Notes: generated by a model from the sequence alone, not told the origin. Positions 36,057 through 45,459 are shown, numbered from the stretch's first letter. The stretch is DNA of 64,000 nucleotides from Candidatus Methylophosphatis haderslevensis (GCA_016711925.1 JADJSA010000001.1:620001-684000), one strand, 5' to 3'. Numbers and translations: made by a program.

Positions 36057-37332
36057 GGGTCACCTCGCCGTCTTCATCCACCTGCCAGGCGGCGATGGCG
36101 TTGTAGTGGAAATATCCGTTGCGCCCGCGCTCGGCCACCAGTTTGTCGCGCTCCGGCTGCACATAGCCGGACTCGTCGATCGCCCGGCTTTTCAGTACCG
36201 CGGTCTCGCCGCGCCAGTTCCATGGGATGCGAAAGCGCGTAAAACACATCGGCAGCACCGGCTCCTGCAACTGCGCCGGCGCCCAGGTTTTGCCGGCGTC
36301 GGCAGAGACGTCCACCCGCCGTATCCTGCCGCGGCCGCTCCAGGCGAGTCCGCGTACTTCGTACAGGCCGTGGCTGCGCAAGGTGTCGCCCGGCGAGGGC
36401 GAGGTGATCACGGATTTTGCGTCCATCACGAAGGTAAACATCCGCGACTTGCCCGAAGGCAGCAGTTCCGTGTATTTCGCCGTCTCGTTGCGCGCCATGA
36501 CGGGTTCGGCCGCCACTTCGAGCCGCTGCAGCCATTTGATGCTGAGGATGCCCTCCCAACCGGGTACGATCAGGCGCAACGGGTAGCCGTTCTCGGGCCG
36601 GATGCGCTCGCCGTTCTGGTACAGGGCCAGCATGCAGTCATCCATCGCCTTCTTCAGCGGAATGCTGATGTGGATCGCCGCCGCATCTGCGCCTTCGGCA
36701 ATCAGCCACTTTGCGGCCGGATCGATGCCGGCTTCGTCGAGCACTACCGCGAGCGGTACGCCCGCCCACTCGCTGCACGAGGCCAGCCCGTGCAGATAGC
36801 CGGCGCGCGACTGCAGCGGCTCCTTGTTCCAGCCGCTGTTGCTGTTGCCGCCGCACTCGACGAACAGCATCTGCGAGCGCATCGGATAGCGCGCCAGGTC
36901 GGCCAGCGAAAACGTCAGCGCCCGCTCGACCATGCCGTGTATCAGCAGCCGGTGCGCGTCGATCCGGATATCCGGGACGCCATTGTGATGGCGCTCGAAA
37001 TGCAGTCCCGACGGCGTGATGATCCCTTCCAGCGCATGCAGCGGCGACCACGACACGCCATTGCCCGGTACCGCGCGATTGGCCGAAATCCAGCGTATCG
37101 CCCGCTTCTCCTGCTCCGAAGGCTGGCCGTAGTTGGAAAAGCCTCTGCCGGGCACACGCAGCGACGGCAGTGCCGCCTGATCCGCGCCCGCCGCACCGGA
37201 CGACCACGCCAGCGCCCCGGCGCCCGAGAAGACCAGACCGCGTTTGAGGAACAGCCGGCGGTCGAGCAGGCCGCCACCGGCAACCGGCGCCTGGTCGTCG
37301 GCGTTCAGGCGCGAACGTGACCAACGTTCCAT
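36043..37332 (-). CDS. soxC: SoxC-type sulfite/sulfane dehydrogenase molybdenum subunit
   Basis: Periplasmic enzyme of the sulfite oxidase family with a single-pterin molybdenum centre. ATG at 37332 is chosen for its AGGAGG site 8 bases upstream and gives 429 aa. A twin-arginine signal (RRLFLKRGLVFSGAGALAW) marks Tat export. The Mo-ligand Cys is in LFVECGGNSNSGW, and GYPLRLIVPGWEG and the C-terminal dimerisation domain are family features. It is coupled with a cytochrome c. True SoxCD acts with SoxAXB on thiosulfate; none of those catalytic genes is in this window, so the natural substrate may be another periplasmic sulfur compound. Confidence 0.87.
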   Translation of the reverse strand: MERWSRSRLNADDQAPVAGGGLLDRRLFLKRGLVFSGAGALAWSSGAAGADQAALPSLRVPGRGFSNYGQPSEQEKRAIRWISANRAVPGNGVSWSPLHALEGIITPSGLHFERHHNGVPDIRIDAHRLLIHGMVERALTFSLADLARYPMRSQMLFVECGGNSNSGWNKEPLQSRAGYLHGLASCSEWAGVPLAVVLDEAGIDPAAKWLIAEGADAAAIHISIPLKKAMDDCMLALYQNGERIRPENGYPLRLIVPGWEGILSIKWLQRLEVAAEPVMARNETAKYTELLPSGKSRMFTFVMDAKSVITSPSPGDTLRSHGLYEVRGLAWSGRGRIRRVDVSADAGKTWAPAQLQEPVLPMCFTRFRIPWNWRGETAVLKSRAIDESGYVQPERDKLVAERGRNGYFHYNAIAAWQVDEDGEVTHVYR

Positions 37333-37593
37333 GCTCAGAGCCTCCTGCGCCGCGACCGCGGCGCTGTGTTCCCGCTGGGTGTCGGGCGAGATCATTGTGT
37401 CGGCGCAATCTAGCACAACCGAAAATGCACGCACCGCACCACCGGATTGCACGCAGCGCGCGATGGCCCGGCAACTTGGGTTGACCGGCGGCATGGCGCA
37501 AACCTTTCATTGCGCGGCCCCCGCCCCGACGCTACCATTCGCCGCGGAGGAGACCTTGTTCGCACCATCAAACAACAACAAGCGGCTTCACGC

Positions 37594-39018
37594 ATGAACG
37601 CGAAGGCCATGTCAATCGGGTTGGCGCTGCTGGCCGCCGGATGCGCGCTGCAAGGCTACCAGCCGCAGCCGCTCGATCCGGCGCGCTCGCAGGCGGCGCT
37701 CATCGCCATCGACCCGGCCGAGCCGGCGCTGCGCGACGCCCTCGCCCGCCATGGCATCGAGGTCTCGCAGTGGCCGCTGCCGCAATGGAATCTTGCCGCC
37801 CTGACGGCGCTCGCCCATGAAACGCGCGCCGATCTCGCCCTGGCGCGCGCCGAACGCGCGCGTGCCGACGCCGCCCGCCAATCGGCGCAAGCCACGCGCA
37901 ATCCGGGTTTCGACTTCACGACCGAGCATCATTCCGCGCGCGGCGTCAGCGGTTCGAACTGGACCTTCGGCCTTGCGCTCGAATTGCCGCTCACCGGCGC
38001 CTCGCGCCGCACGGCGCGGTTCGCCCAGGCCGATGCCGGATCGCGCGAAGCGCAATGGCGGCTCGCGCTGCGCGTCTGGCAAGTGCGCAGCGAAGTCCGC
38101 GACGCTTATTTCAGATGGCACGCCGGACAACTCGCGGCCGCCGCGCTCGACAGCGAACTCGCGTTGCGCCGGCGCGAGAGCGCGCTGCTCGACAAGCGCC
38201 TTGCAGTCGGCGCGGCCGGCGGGATCGAACCGGCGCGCGCCAGACAGCGCGAAGCGGACACTGCCCGCCAGCACGCCACCGCCGTGCGGGCGGTGCAGCG
38301 GGCGCGCGACGAACTGGCGCAGGCGGTCGGCCTTGCGCCCGAGACTCTCGGCGGCATGATGCTCGCCGCATTACCGGCCGAATTCCCGCCAATCCAGCGC
38401 TCCGGGTTGCTGCAGCGCACGGCACTGCATGACCGGCTGGACGTTCGCGCCGCGCTGGAACGCTACGCGGCGAGCGAAGCCGCGCTGCAGCTCGAAATCG
38501 CGCGCCAGATACCGGAGCTTGCGATCAAGCCCGGATACGCCTGGGATCAGGGCGACAACCGCTGGTCGCTCGGCCTGTCGGCGCTGCTGCCGCTGCTCGA
38601 CCGCAACAGCGGCCCGATCGCCGAGGCGCGCGCGAATCGCGAGGCGCAAGCCGCACGTTTCCTCGCGTTGCAGGCCCGTGCGATCGCCGAGTTGCGCGCC
38701 GCGCATCAACTTGCCGCCGCCGCCCGTGCCGACCTCGAGGCTGCCCGTGCCCAAGCAGAGCAGGAGACCGCCATCGCCGCGCGCGTGGAACGGCGGTTTG
38801 CAAGCGGCGATGCCGATCGCCTGGAACAGGTCGGCGCGCAGCTCGCCGGTGCAATTGCACAACGCCGCGTGGCCGAGGCGCAGGCGGCACAATGGCAGGC
38901 GCTCGCATCGCTCGAAGACGCGGTGCAGCGGCCGCTCGACGCGATTGCCGCCGGCGCAGCCGACCCGCTGCCGGCTGCCGCGTCCGGCATCGCCGCGGGT
39001 CTGGCGGACCGCCGATGA
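37594..39018 (+). CDS. TolC/CusC-like outer-membrane efflux lipoprotein
   Basis: 474-aa outer-membrane channel of the OEP family. ATG at 37594 (MNAKAMSIGLALLAAGCAL) opens a lipoprotein signal with lipobox LAAGC. Two OEP repeats follow (about 75-260 and 290-460), each rich in Ala/Arg helices, with LALELPLTGASRR and LSALLPLLDRNSGPIAEA at the beta-barrel positions. It is the first gene of a three-gene RND system; its stop overlaps the adaptor start by ATGA. Confidence 0.85.
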   Translation: MNAKAMSIGLALLAAGCALQGYQPQPLDPARSQAALIAIDPAEPALRDALARHGIEVSQWPLPQWNLAALTALAHETRADLALARAERARADAARQSAQATRNPGFDFTTEHHSARGVSGSNWTFGLALELPLTGASRRTARFAQADAGSREAQWRLALRVWQVRSEVRDAYFRWHAGQLAAAALDSELALRRRESALLDKRLAVGAAGGIEPARARQREADTARQHATAVRAVQRARDELAQAVGLAPETLGGMMLAALPAEFPPIQRSGLLQRTALHDRLDVRAALERYAASEAALQLEIARQIPELAIKPGYAWDQGDNRWSLGLSALLPLLDRNSGPIAEARANREAQAARFLALQARAIAELRAAHQLAAAARADLEAARAQAEQETAIAARVERRFASGDADRLEQVGAQLAGAIAQRRVAEAQAAQWQALASLEDAVQRPLDAIAAGAADPLPAAASGIAAGLADRR

Positions 39019-40085
39019 CGCGCGCAACCGCCGTCCGGCTGCTGCTGTTGCAGACCGCGCTGATGATCCTGCTGGCATGGGCCGCGGTTTATCTGGGGCG
39101 CGACGAATTCCGCCTGTTCCGCGGCCGCGAAGACGAACAGGTCGCCACCGCATCCCATGTCGAGAGCGCCGCCGGCATGCCCGTCGTGCAACTGTCGGAC
39201 GCTGCGCAAAAGCAGGTCGGCATCGCGTATGCGCCCGTGCACGGCGCGGCGTTTGCACCGCAGTCGGCGGTGGCGGTCAGCGTGCTCGATCCGCAGGCGC
39301 TGATCGAACTGCGCGGGCGGCTGCAGGCGGCGCGGCTCGATGCCCAGGCTGCGCGCGCGGCGGCCGGCGCCAGCGCGGCCGAACAGACGCGCGTGCGCGC
39401 GCTGTTCGAGGACGATCGCAATGCCTCGCAGCGCGCGCTGCAAGCCGCCACCGCCCAGGCGAAGGCGGACGCCGCACGCAGCAGCGCAGCCGAGGCGGCG
39501 GTCGAGGCGCTGCGCGCGCAGGCCAGAACAGCCTGGGGCGAGACGATCGCCGGCTGGCTCGATGGCAACCCCGCCCAGATCGACCGGCTCGTCGCCGGCA
39601 CTGATGCGCTGCTGCGCGCCGCCGTGCGCCCGGAAGACCTGGCCGGCCCGCACGGCAGCTTGCGCGTGGCCGTGCCCGGCACGTCCAGGCTGCTGCCCGC
39701 GATTCCGCTCGGGCCGGCCGCGCGGGCAGATGCCCAGCAAGGTGGCAGTGGCCTGCTCTATCGCCTCCCAGCAGGCGCGCTGCGGCCGGGCATGCACCTG
39801 GCCGGCAGTTTCAGCCGCGGCGGCGCAACGCGCGAGGGTGCGCTGATCCCCGCTTCGGCGATCCTCTGGCACGCCGGCAAGCCGTGGATCTACCTGCGCG
39901 AAGCGGACGACAAGCTGCCCGATGTCAGCGAGTTCCGCCGCCGCGACGTGTCGGGCGGCGAAGCGGTCGGTGACGACTGGTTCGTCGCCGGGTTCGAGGA
40001 CGATGCCCAGGTGGTGGTGCGCGGCGCGCAGGTGCTGCTATCCGAGGAACTCAAGTTTCAGATCAAGAACGAGAACGATGACTGA
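39015..40085 (+). CDS. RND efflux periplasmic adaptor
   Basis: 356-aa membrane-fusion protein. An N-terminal helix (LLLLQTALMILLAWAAVYL) is an anchor or uncleaved signal. A long Ala-rich coiled coil (about 95-170) forms the hairpin, and LRPGMHLAGSF with the ALIPASAILWHAGKPWIY segment are adaptor beta-barrel motifs. The lipoyl half-motifs are poorly defined compared with CusB. It lies between its channel and pump genes in one operon. Confidence 0.8.
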   Translation: MTRATAVRLLLLQTALMILLAWAAVYLGRDEFRLFRGREDEQVATASHVESAAGMPVVQLSDAAQKQVGIAYAPVHGAAFAPQSAVAVSVLDPQALIELRGRLQAARLDAQAARAAAGASAAEQTRVRALFEDDRNASQRALQAATAQAKADAARSSAAEAAVEALRAQARTAWGETIAGWLDGNPAQIDRLVAGTDALLRAAVRPEDLAGPHGSLRVAVPGTSRLLPAIPLGPAARADAQQGGSGLLYRLPAGALRPGMHLAGSFSRGGATREGALIPASAILWHAGKPWIYLREADDKLPDVSEFRRRDVSGGEAVGDDWFVAGFEDDAQVVVRGAQVLLSEELKFQIKNENDD

Positions 40086-40115
40086 GTCGCAAGCGGTCAT
40101 CGCGGCTGACTGGCC

Positions 40116-43100
40116 ATGATCGCCGCAGTGGTCCGCTTCTCGGTGCGCAACGCCGGGCTGGTTCTGGCGATCGCCGCTGCGGTGCTGATCTTCGGCGTCG
40201 TGCGGATGTTCAGCGCCAGCCTGGACGTATTCCCCGAATTCTCCCCGACCCAGGTCGTGATCCAGACCGAATCGCCGGGCCTCGGCACCGACCTCGTCGA
40301 AACACGGGTGACCAACCCGATCGAGCAGGCGATCGGCGGCGTCGCAGGGCTCAAGTCGATCCGCTCGCAATCGATTCCCGGACTGTCGGTGGTAACGGTG
40401 ATCTTCGCCGACGGCTCGGATATCTACCGCAACCGCCAACTGGTGGCCGAGCGACTCGGCCAGACCGCCAGCCAGTTGCCGCCGGGCATCACGCCGACCA
40501 TCACGCCGCTGACCTCCTCGGCCAGCACGGTGCTGGGTGTCGGCGTCACCTCGGCCACGCGCAGCGCGCTCGAATTGCGCAGCCTGGTGGATTGGACGAT
40601 CCGCCCGCACCTGCTGGCGGTGCCGGGCGTGGCCGACATCAACGTGTTCGGCGGAAAGGTGCGCCAGTGGCAGATTCTGGTCGATCCGCTGCGTCTGGCG
40701 CAGGCCGGTCTGTCGCTGCCGGAACTGGCCTTTGCGGCGCGCCAGGTCACCGGCGTGCGCGGCGCCGGTTTCATCGAATCGTCCAATCAGCGCATCAATC
40801 TCGCCATCGAATCGCAGGCCGGCAGCGCCGAAGAGCTTGCCAGGGCGGTGATCGGCCAGCGCGGCAATCGGCCGCTGCTGCTGGGCGAGGTCGCGCGGGT
40901 CGTCGAGGGGCCGGCGCCGTCGATCAGCGGCGCGCAGATCAACGGCCAGGCGGGAGTTTTCCTGTTCATCCAGGGCCAGCTCGGCGCCAACACCCGCGAC
41001 ACGACATTCGCATTGGAACGCGCGCTGGCCGAAATCCGGCCGCTGCTCGAACGCGAGGGCGTCACGCTGCAGCCCGAGCTGTTCCGGCCGGCCAACTTCA
41101 TCGAAACCGCGGTCGGCAACGTGCGCCAGGACGTGGCGATCGGCGCCGCGCTGGTGATCGGCGTGCTGTTCCTGTTTCTCTACAACGCCCGCACCGCCTT
41201 CGTCTCGGCGGTGGCGATCCCGCTGTCGCTGATCGCCGCCGTGCTGGTGCTCCAGGCCGCCGGCATGAGCCTCAACATCATGGTGCTGGGCGGACTGGCG
41301 ATCGCGCTGGGCGAGGTGGTCGATGACGCGATCATCGACTGCGAGAACATCTTCCGCCGCCTGCGCGAGAACCGGCTGCTGGCCGAACCGGTGGCCGGAT
41401 GGAAGGTGGTGTTCGACGCCTCGATGGAAGTGCGCAGTTCGGTCGTCTATGCCACTTTCATCGTCGCGCTGGTGTTCGTGCCGCTGCTCACGCTGAGCGG
41501 CGTGGCCGGCAAGCTGTTCGCGCCGCTCGGGCTGGCCTACATCAGCGCGATCCTCGCCTCGCTGCTGGTGGCGATCACGGTGACGCCGGCGATGTCGTAT
41601 CTGCTGCTGGCCGGCACGCCGCTGAAAAGCGACGATCCGCCACTGATCGCATGGCTCAAGCCGCACTACCGTCGCGCCCTGCTGAAGATCGAGAAACGCC
41701 CCTACGCGGTGCTCGTCGGCGTGGCCTTGACGATGGCCGCGGGCATCGGCGTCCTGCCGCTGTTCGGCGGCGAGTTCATTCCGCCGCTGAAGGAAGGCCA
41801 CTTCATCGTCCATATGACGGCGATACCCGGCACCTCCGAGAGCGAGTCGCTGCGCTTGGGCAAGCGCGTGGCGGAAGAACTGCTGAAGATTCCCGGCGTC
41901 AAGTCGGTCGCGCAATGGGTCGGGCGCGCGCACAACGGCGCCGACACCTTCGGCCCGCACTACAGCGAGTTCGAGGTCGAGATCGGGCAGCTTGCGGGCG
42001 AGGACCAGCGGCGCGTTCTCAAGGACATCCGGCGCACCCTCTCGGGCGACGACGGCGACGGCGACAAGTCCGGCGAGCAGTCATTGCGCCAACCCGGTTT
42101 CGCCGGCCTGCATTTCGCCGTCAATACCTTTCTCACCGAACGCATCGGCGAAACCGTGACCGGCTACCCGGCCGACGTGGTGGTCAGCGTGTTCGGCCCG
42201 CAACTCGACGCGCTGGACCGCGACGCGCAGGCGATCGCGCGACTGTTATCCAGTGTGCGTGGCACGCGCGAAACCCAGGTGCTGGCCCCGCCCGGCGCGC
42301 CGGAACTGTCGATCCGGCTGCGCTTCGACAAACTGGCGCTGCACGGTCTGGCGCCCGGCGAGGTGATGGACGCGCTGCAGACCGCCTACGAAGGACTCGG
42401 CGTCGGCCAGGTCTATCGCGGGTCGTCGGTCACGCCGGTGGCGATCCTGCTCGAACCGGACCGCCGCCGCGACGTGAGCCAGGTGTCCCGCCTGCCGCTG
42501 CGCACGCCGGACGGGCGCATCATCGAACTGCGCGACATCGCGGACGTATCCGTCGGCCAGGGCCGCTACAAGATTCTGCACGCCGGCGGCCGCCGCCTGC
42601 AGACGGTGACCTGCAACATCGCGCGCGGCCACGATGCGCAGGCGCTCACGGCGCTAATCGAACAGCGCATCGGCGCCGAACTGAAACTGGCGCCCGGCAA
42701 CTATGTCGTGGTCAGCGGCGCCGCCGAGGCGCAGCAGCGGGCACGCAACGATCTGCTGTGGAGCGCGCTGCTGGCCGGCGTCGGCGTTGCCGCGCTGTTG
42801 CTGCTGGCATTTCGCTCGCTGCGCAACCTGGCACTGACGTTCGTGAACCTGCCGTTCGCGCTGATCGGGGGCGTGATCGCGGTTCTGGCGAGCGGCGGCT
42901 GGATGACGCTCGGTTCGGTGGTCGGATTCGTCACGCTGTTCGGCATCACGCTGCGCAATTCGATCATGCTGGTGTCGCACTTTCAGCATCTGGTGGAGAA
43001 CGACGGCCTGCCGTGGAATCTCGATACGGCGATCCGCGGCGCCCTCGAGCGCCTGCCCTCGATCCTGATGACCGCGCTGGTCACCGGCCTCGGGCTGGCG

Positions 43101-43256
43101 CCGCTGGCGCTCGGCAGCGCCGAGCCGGGGCGCGAGATCGAAGGGCCGATGGCGACCATCATCGTCGGCGGACTGGTCAGCTCGACGCTGCTGAACCTGC
43201 TGGTGCTGCCGACCGTGCTGCTGCACTTCGGGCGCTTCGCACGGCGCGCCGACTGA
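40116..43256 (+). CDS. RND efflux pump, heavy-metal (CusA/CzcA)-like permease
   Basis: 1046-aa inner-membrane proton-driven pump with 12 predicted transmembrane helices and two large periplasmic loops. It starts MIAAVVRFSVRNAGLVLAIA and has DVFPEFSPTQVVIQTESPGL, the CusA/CzcA-type first-loop signature. TM4 carries LGEVVDDAIIDCENIFRR with the proton-relay Asp pair. Substrate is not predictable by eye: it could be a metal ion or an organic compound. It is placed between the Sox-like block and mxaR, so export of a metal or product tied to methanol oxidation is possible but unproven. Confidence 0.88.
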   Translation: MIAAVVRFSVRNAGLVLAIAAAVLIFGVVRMFSASLDVFPEFSPTQVVIQTESPGLGTDLVETRVTNPIEQAIGGVAGLKSIRSQSIPGLSVVTVIFADGSDIYRNRQLVAERLGQTASQLPPGITPTITPLTSSASTVLGVGVTSATRSALELRSLVDWTIRPHLLAVPGVADINVFGGKVRQWQILVDPLRLAQAGLSLPELAFAARQVTGVRGAGFIESSNQRINLAIESQAGSAEELARAVIGQRGNRPLLLGEVARVVEGPAPSISGAQINGQAGVFLFIQGQLGANTRDTTFALERALAEIRPLLEREGVTLQPELFRPANFIETAVGNVRQDVAIGAALVIGVLFLFLYNARTAFVSAVAIPLSLIAAVLVLQAAGMSLNIMVLGGLAIALGEVVDDAIIDCENIFRRLRENRLLAEPVAGWKVVFDASMEVRSSVVYATFIVALVFVPLLTLSGVAGKLFAPLGLAYISAILASLLVAITVTPAMSYLLLAGTPLKSDDPPLIAWLKPHYRRALLKIEKRPYAVLVGVALTMAAGIGVLPLFGGEFIPPLKEGHFIVHMTAIPGTSESESLRLGKRVAEELLKIPGVKSVAQWVGRAHNGADTFGPHYSEFEVEIGQLAGEDQRRVLKDIRRTLSGDDGDGDKSGEQSLRQPGFAGLHFAVNTFLTERIGETVTGYPADVVVSVFGPQLDALDRDAQAIARLLSSVRGTRETQVLAPPGAPELSIRLRFDKLALHGLAPGEVMDALQTAYEGLGVGQVYRGSSVTPVAILLEPDRRRDVSQVSRLPLRTPDGRIIELRDIADVSVGQGRYKILHAGGRRLQTVTCNIARGHDAQALTALIEQRIGAELKLAPGNYVVVSGAAEAQQRARNDLLWSALLAGVGVAALLLLAFRSLRNLALTFVNLPFALIGGVIAVLASGGWMTLGSVVGFVTLFGITLRNSIMLVSHFQHLVENDGLPWNLDTAIRGALERLPSILMTALVTGLGLAPLALGSAEPGREIEGPMATIIVGGLVSSTLLNLLVLPTVLLHFGRFARRAD

Positions 43257-43398
43257 GCGGCAATTGAAGCGGTGCGGGATTTGCTTGATTGTGCGGCGCG
43301 GTCACGGCTAGGCTTGCGCCCGGGCGAGAAAATCCGCCGCAGCGGATCGCACAAGTCCCACCGCAACGCAGCGAAACCCATTGGAATCGGGAGAGACG

Positions 43399-44421
43399 AT
43401 GAATCTGAATGATGCGCTGCTCAGCGACTGGCGAGCCAAGGCGCTGCGCCTCGAAGCCGAGGTGCGCAAGGCGGTGGTCGGCCAGGACCGCGCCATCCGC
43501 CTGATCAACATCGCGGTTTTCGCGCGCGGCCACGTGCTGCTCGAAGGCGATGTCGGCGTCGGCAAGACCACGCTGCTGCGCGCGGTGGCGCGGGCCATCG
43601 GCGGCGCCTACGAGCGCATCGAGGGCACCATCGACCTGATGCCCAACGACCTGATCTACCACACCTACATCAGCGAGGAAGGCAAGCCGCGGGTCGAAGC
43701 CGGCCCGCTGCTCAAGAGCGGCGATGCGCTGTCGGTGTTCTTCTTCAACGAGATCAACCGCGCCCGCCCGCAGGTGCAGTCGCTGCTGCTGCGCGCGATG
43801 GCCGAGCGCAGCGTCAGCGCGTTCAACACCGAGCACCGCTTTGCCCACATGCTGGTGTTCGCCGACCGCAACCGGGTCGAGAAGGAAGAAACCTTTGAAC
43901 TGTCATCGGCCGCGCGCGACCGCTTCATGCTCGAAATCCCGATGGAAACGCCGCCCGAGCGCGAGATCCAGACCGCGCTGATGTTCGACCCGGCGTTCCA
44001 CGACACCGACCGGCTGATCGAACGCGTGGCCCCGGCGGTGGTGCCGTACACAGAACTCAACGACATCGCGGAAGCGATCCAGGCCAGCGTGCGCGCCAGC
44101 GAGGCGCTGCAACACTATGCGCTGGATTTGTGGCACGCCACGCGTACGCCGCAGCAGTTCGACGTGGCGATCCCCGGCGTGGACATGAATCGCCTGGTGC
44201 TGGCCGGCGCCAGCCCGCGCGGCACCGCCATGCTGCTGCGCGCGGCGCGCGTCGGCGCATGGCTGGCCGGCCGCGATTTCCTGACACCCGAAGACATGCA
44301 GGATGTATTCCGCCAGACCATCGCGCATCGGGTGTTCTTCACCCCGGTGTATGAGATGCGCCGCGCCGACCTGATCGAGCCGCTGATCGCGCAGATACTC
44401 GGGCAGGTAGCCGCGCCTTGA
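43399..44421 (+). CDS. mxaR: MoxR-type AAA+ ATPase, MxaR
   Basis: 340 aa from ATG 43399 with GGGAGAG upstream. AAA+ ATPase with Walker A GDVGVGKTTLL, Walker B VFFFNEINRA and a C-terminal helical lid. MoxR proteins act as chaperones with von Willebrand-domain partners. In mxa clusters this gene (also called moxR) opens the set needed to insert the metal into methanol dehydrogenase. The gene order R-S-A-C-K-L here makes the assignment firm. Confidence 0.92.
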   Translation: MNLNDALLSDWRAKALRLEAEVRKAVVGQDRAIRLINIAVFARGHVLLEGDVGVGKTTLLRAVARAIGGAYERIEGTIDLMPNDLIYHTYISEEGKPRVEAGPLLKSGDALSVFFFNEINRARPQVQSLLLRAMAERSVSAFNTEHRFAHMLVFADRNRVEKEETFELSSAARDRFMLEIPMETPPEREIQTALMFDPAFHDTDRLIERVAPAVVPYTELNDIAEAIQASVRASEALQHYALDLWHATRTPQQFDVAIPGVDMNRLVLAGASPRGTAMLLRAARVGAWLAGRDFLTPEDMQDVFRQTIAHRVFFTPVYEMRRADLIEPLIAQILGQVAAP

Positions 44422-44491
44422 ATCGACGACGCACTCGCTGCGCCCGCACGATGCCGCCAGAAGCCGCACCAGCGCTTGCTCCCAGGCTTGC

Positions 44492-44530
44492 CATGCCGCA
44501 CAGCCAATGTCCATGCGGCGTTCCGGCATG
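44492..44530. repeat. REP-like palindrome, copy C1, between mxaR and mxaS
   Basis: Stems CATGCCG and CGGCATG enclose AGCCAATGTCCATGCGG, which differs from copies A and B by one base in the shared centre. It lies in the 186-base gap between mxaR and mxaS, with C2 four bases further on. Confidence 0.65.
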
Positions 44531-44533
44531 CCT

Positions 44534-44567
44534 GCCTGCAGACCGCCATTCCATGCGGCTTGCAGGC
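44534..44567. repeat. REP-like palindrome, copy C2, between mxaR and mxaS
   Basis: Stems GCCTGCA and TGCAGGC enclose CCGCCATTCCATGCGG, a diverged form of the REP centre with its own inner CCGC/GCGG pairing. With C1 it makes a tandem pair like the paired REP units of enterobacteria. Confidence 0.55.
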
Positions 44568-44607
44568 CTGCTCGCCGAGCCATTCTGGCGCGCTGCCGGC
44601 TGAGCGC

Positions 44608-45459
44608 ATGGAGGAGTTCCACTACAAGCTCGGTTGGCGCGCGCGCGGGCAGCGGCAGGGGTTTCACGCCTCCACCACCCAGGGCAGCGGCATGGAATTC
44701 GTCGGCCATGCGCCGCTTGCCGGCTACAGCGATCCGCGCCGCATCGACATCCGCGCCAGCCTGGCCAACCCGACCGGCGACTGGCTGGTGCGCCTGCATC
44801 GCACGCGCGCCGCGCTGCCGGTGTGCGTGGTGCTCGATCTTTCGGCCTCGATGGGTTTTTCCGGCGTGCGGCACAAGCTCGACGTGGTGCGGCAGTTCGT
44901 CGCCGCGGCCGGCTTTTCGGCGCGGCGCACCGGCGACGCGTTCGGCCTGATCGCCGCCGACGACACCATACGCGAGCAACTGTGGATGCCGCTGACCCAC
45001 GCCCGCTCGGCCGCGCAGACCGCGCTTGCCCGGCTCGAAGGCGTCACCGCGACGCATGGCAGCGCAGGCCTGCTCGATGCCCTGCACTGGCTGCCGCGCA
45101 ACCGCTCGCTGGTGTTTCTGGTCTCGGATTTCCATTTCCCGCTCGATATGCTGACGCAATTGCTCGACGGGCTCGCCCACCACGACGTGGTGCCGGTCGT
45201 GGTGTGGGACGGCGCCGAGGCGCAGCGCCTGCCAACCTTCGGCCTGATCGATCTGGCCGACCCCGAAAGCGGCAAGCGCCGCACGGTGCTGATGCGCGCC
45301 AGCCTGCGCAAGCGCTGGATCGACGCGGTCGCGCAGCGGCGCACAGCGCTCTGCCACTGCTTCACCGCCCACCGCGCGCGGCCCTTTTTCGTCGATGGCG
45401 ACTTCGATGCCGATGCCATGACCCGCTACTTTCTCGGCGACGATGCGCACTCGGTCTAG
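44608..45459 (+). CDS. mxaS: MxaS, DUF58/von Willebrand-type accessory protein
   Basis: 283 aa from ATG 44608 (MEEFHYKLGWRARG), the usual MxaS N-terminus; the frame upstream is the REP pair and is not protein-coding. The DUF58 signature lies in the first 60 residues, then a VWA-like domain with VVLDLSASMGFSG (DxSxS metal site). It partners MoxR-type ATPases in metal insertion into periplasmic methanol dehydrogenase. Its 3' end overlaps mxaA by 17 bases. Confidence 0.88.
   Translation: MEEFHYKLGWRARGQRQGFHASTTQGSGMEFVGHAPLAGYSDPRRIDIRASLANPTGDWLVRLHRTRAALPVCVVLDLSASMGFSGVRHKLDVVRQFVAAAGFSARRTGDAFGLIAADDTIREQLWMPLTHARSAAQTALARLEGVTATHGSAGLLDALHWLPRNRSLVFLVSDFHFPLDMLTQLLDGLAHHDVVPVVVWDGAEAQRLPTFGLIDLADPESGKRRTVLMRASLRKRWIDAVAQRRTALCHCFTAHRARPFFVDGDFDADAMTRYFLGDDAHSV

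Noticed and set aside
40038..41960. 640-aa open frame antisense to the RND pump
   Set aside because: High-GC shadow of the pump gene. Composition is dominated by Arg, His, Gln and Asp with no family motif; the sense frame has clear RND signatures.
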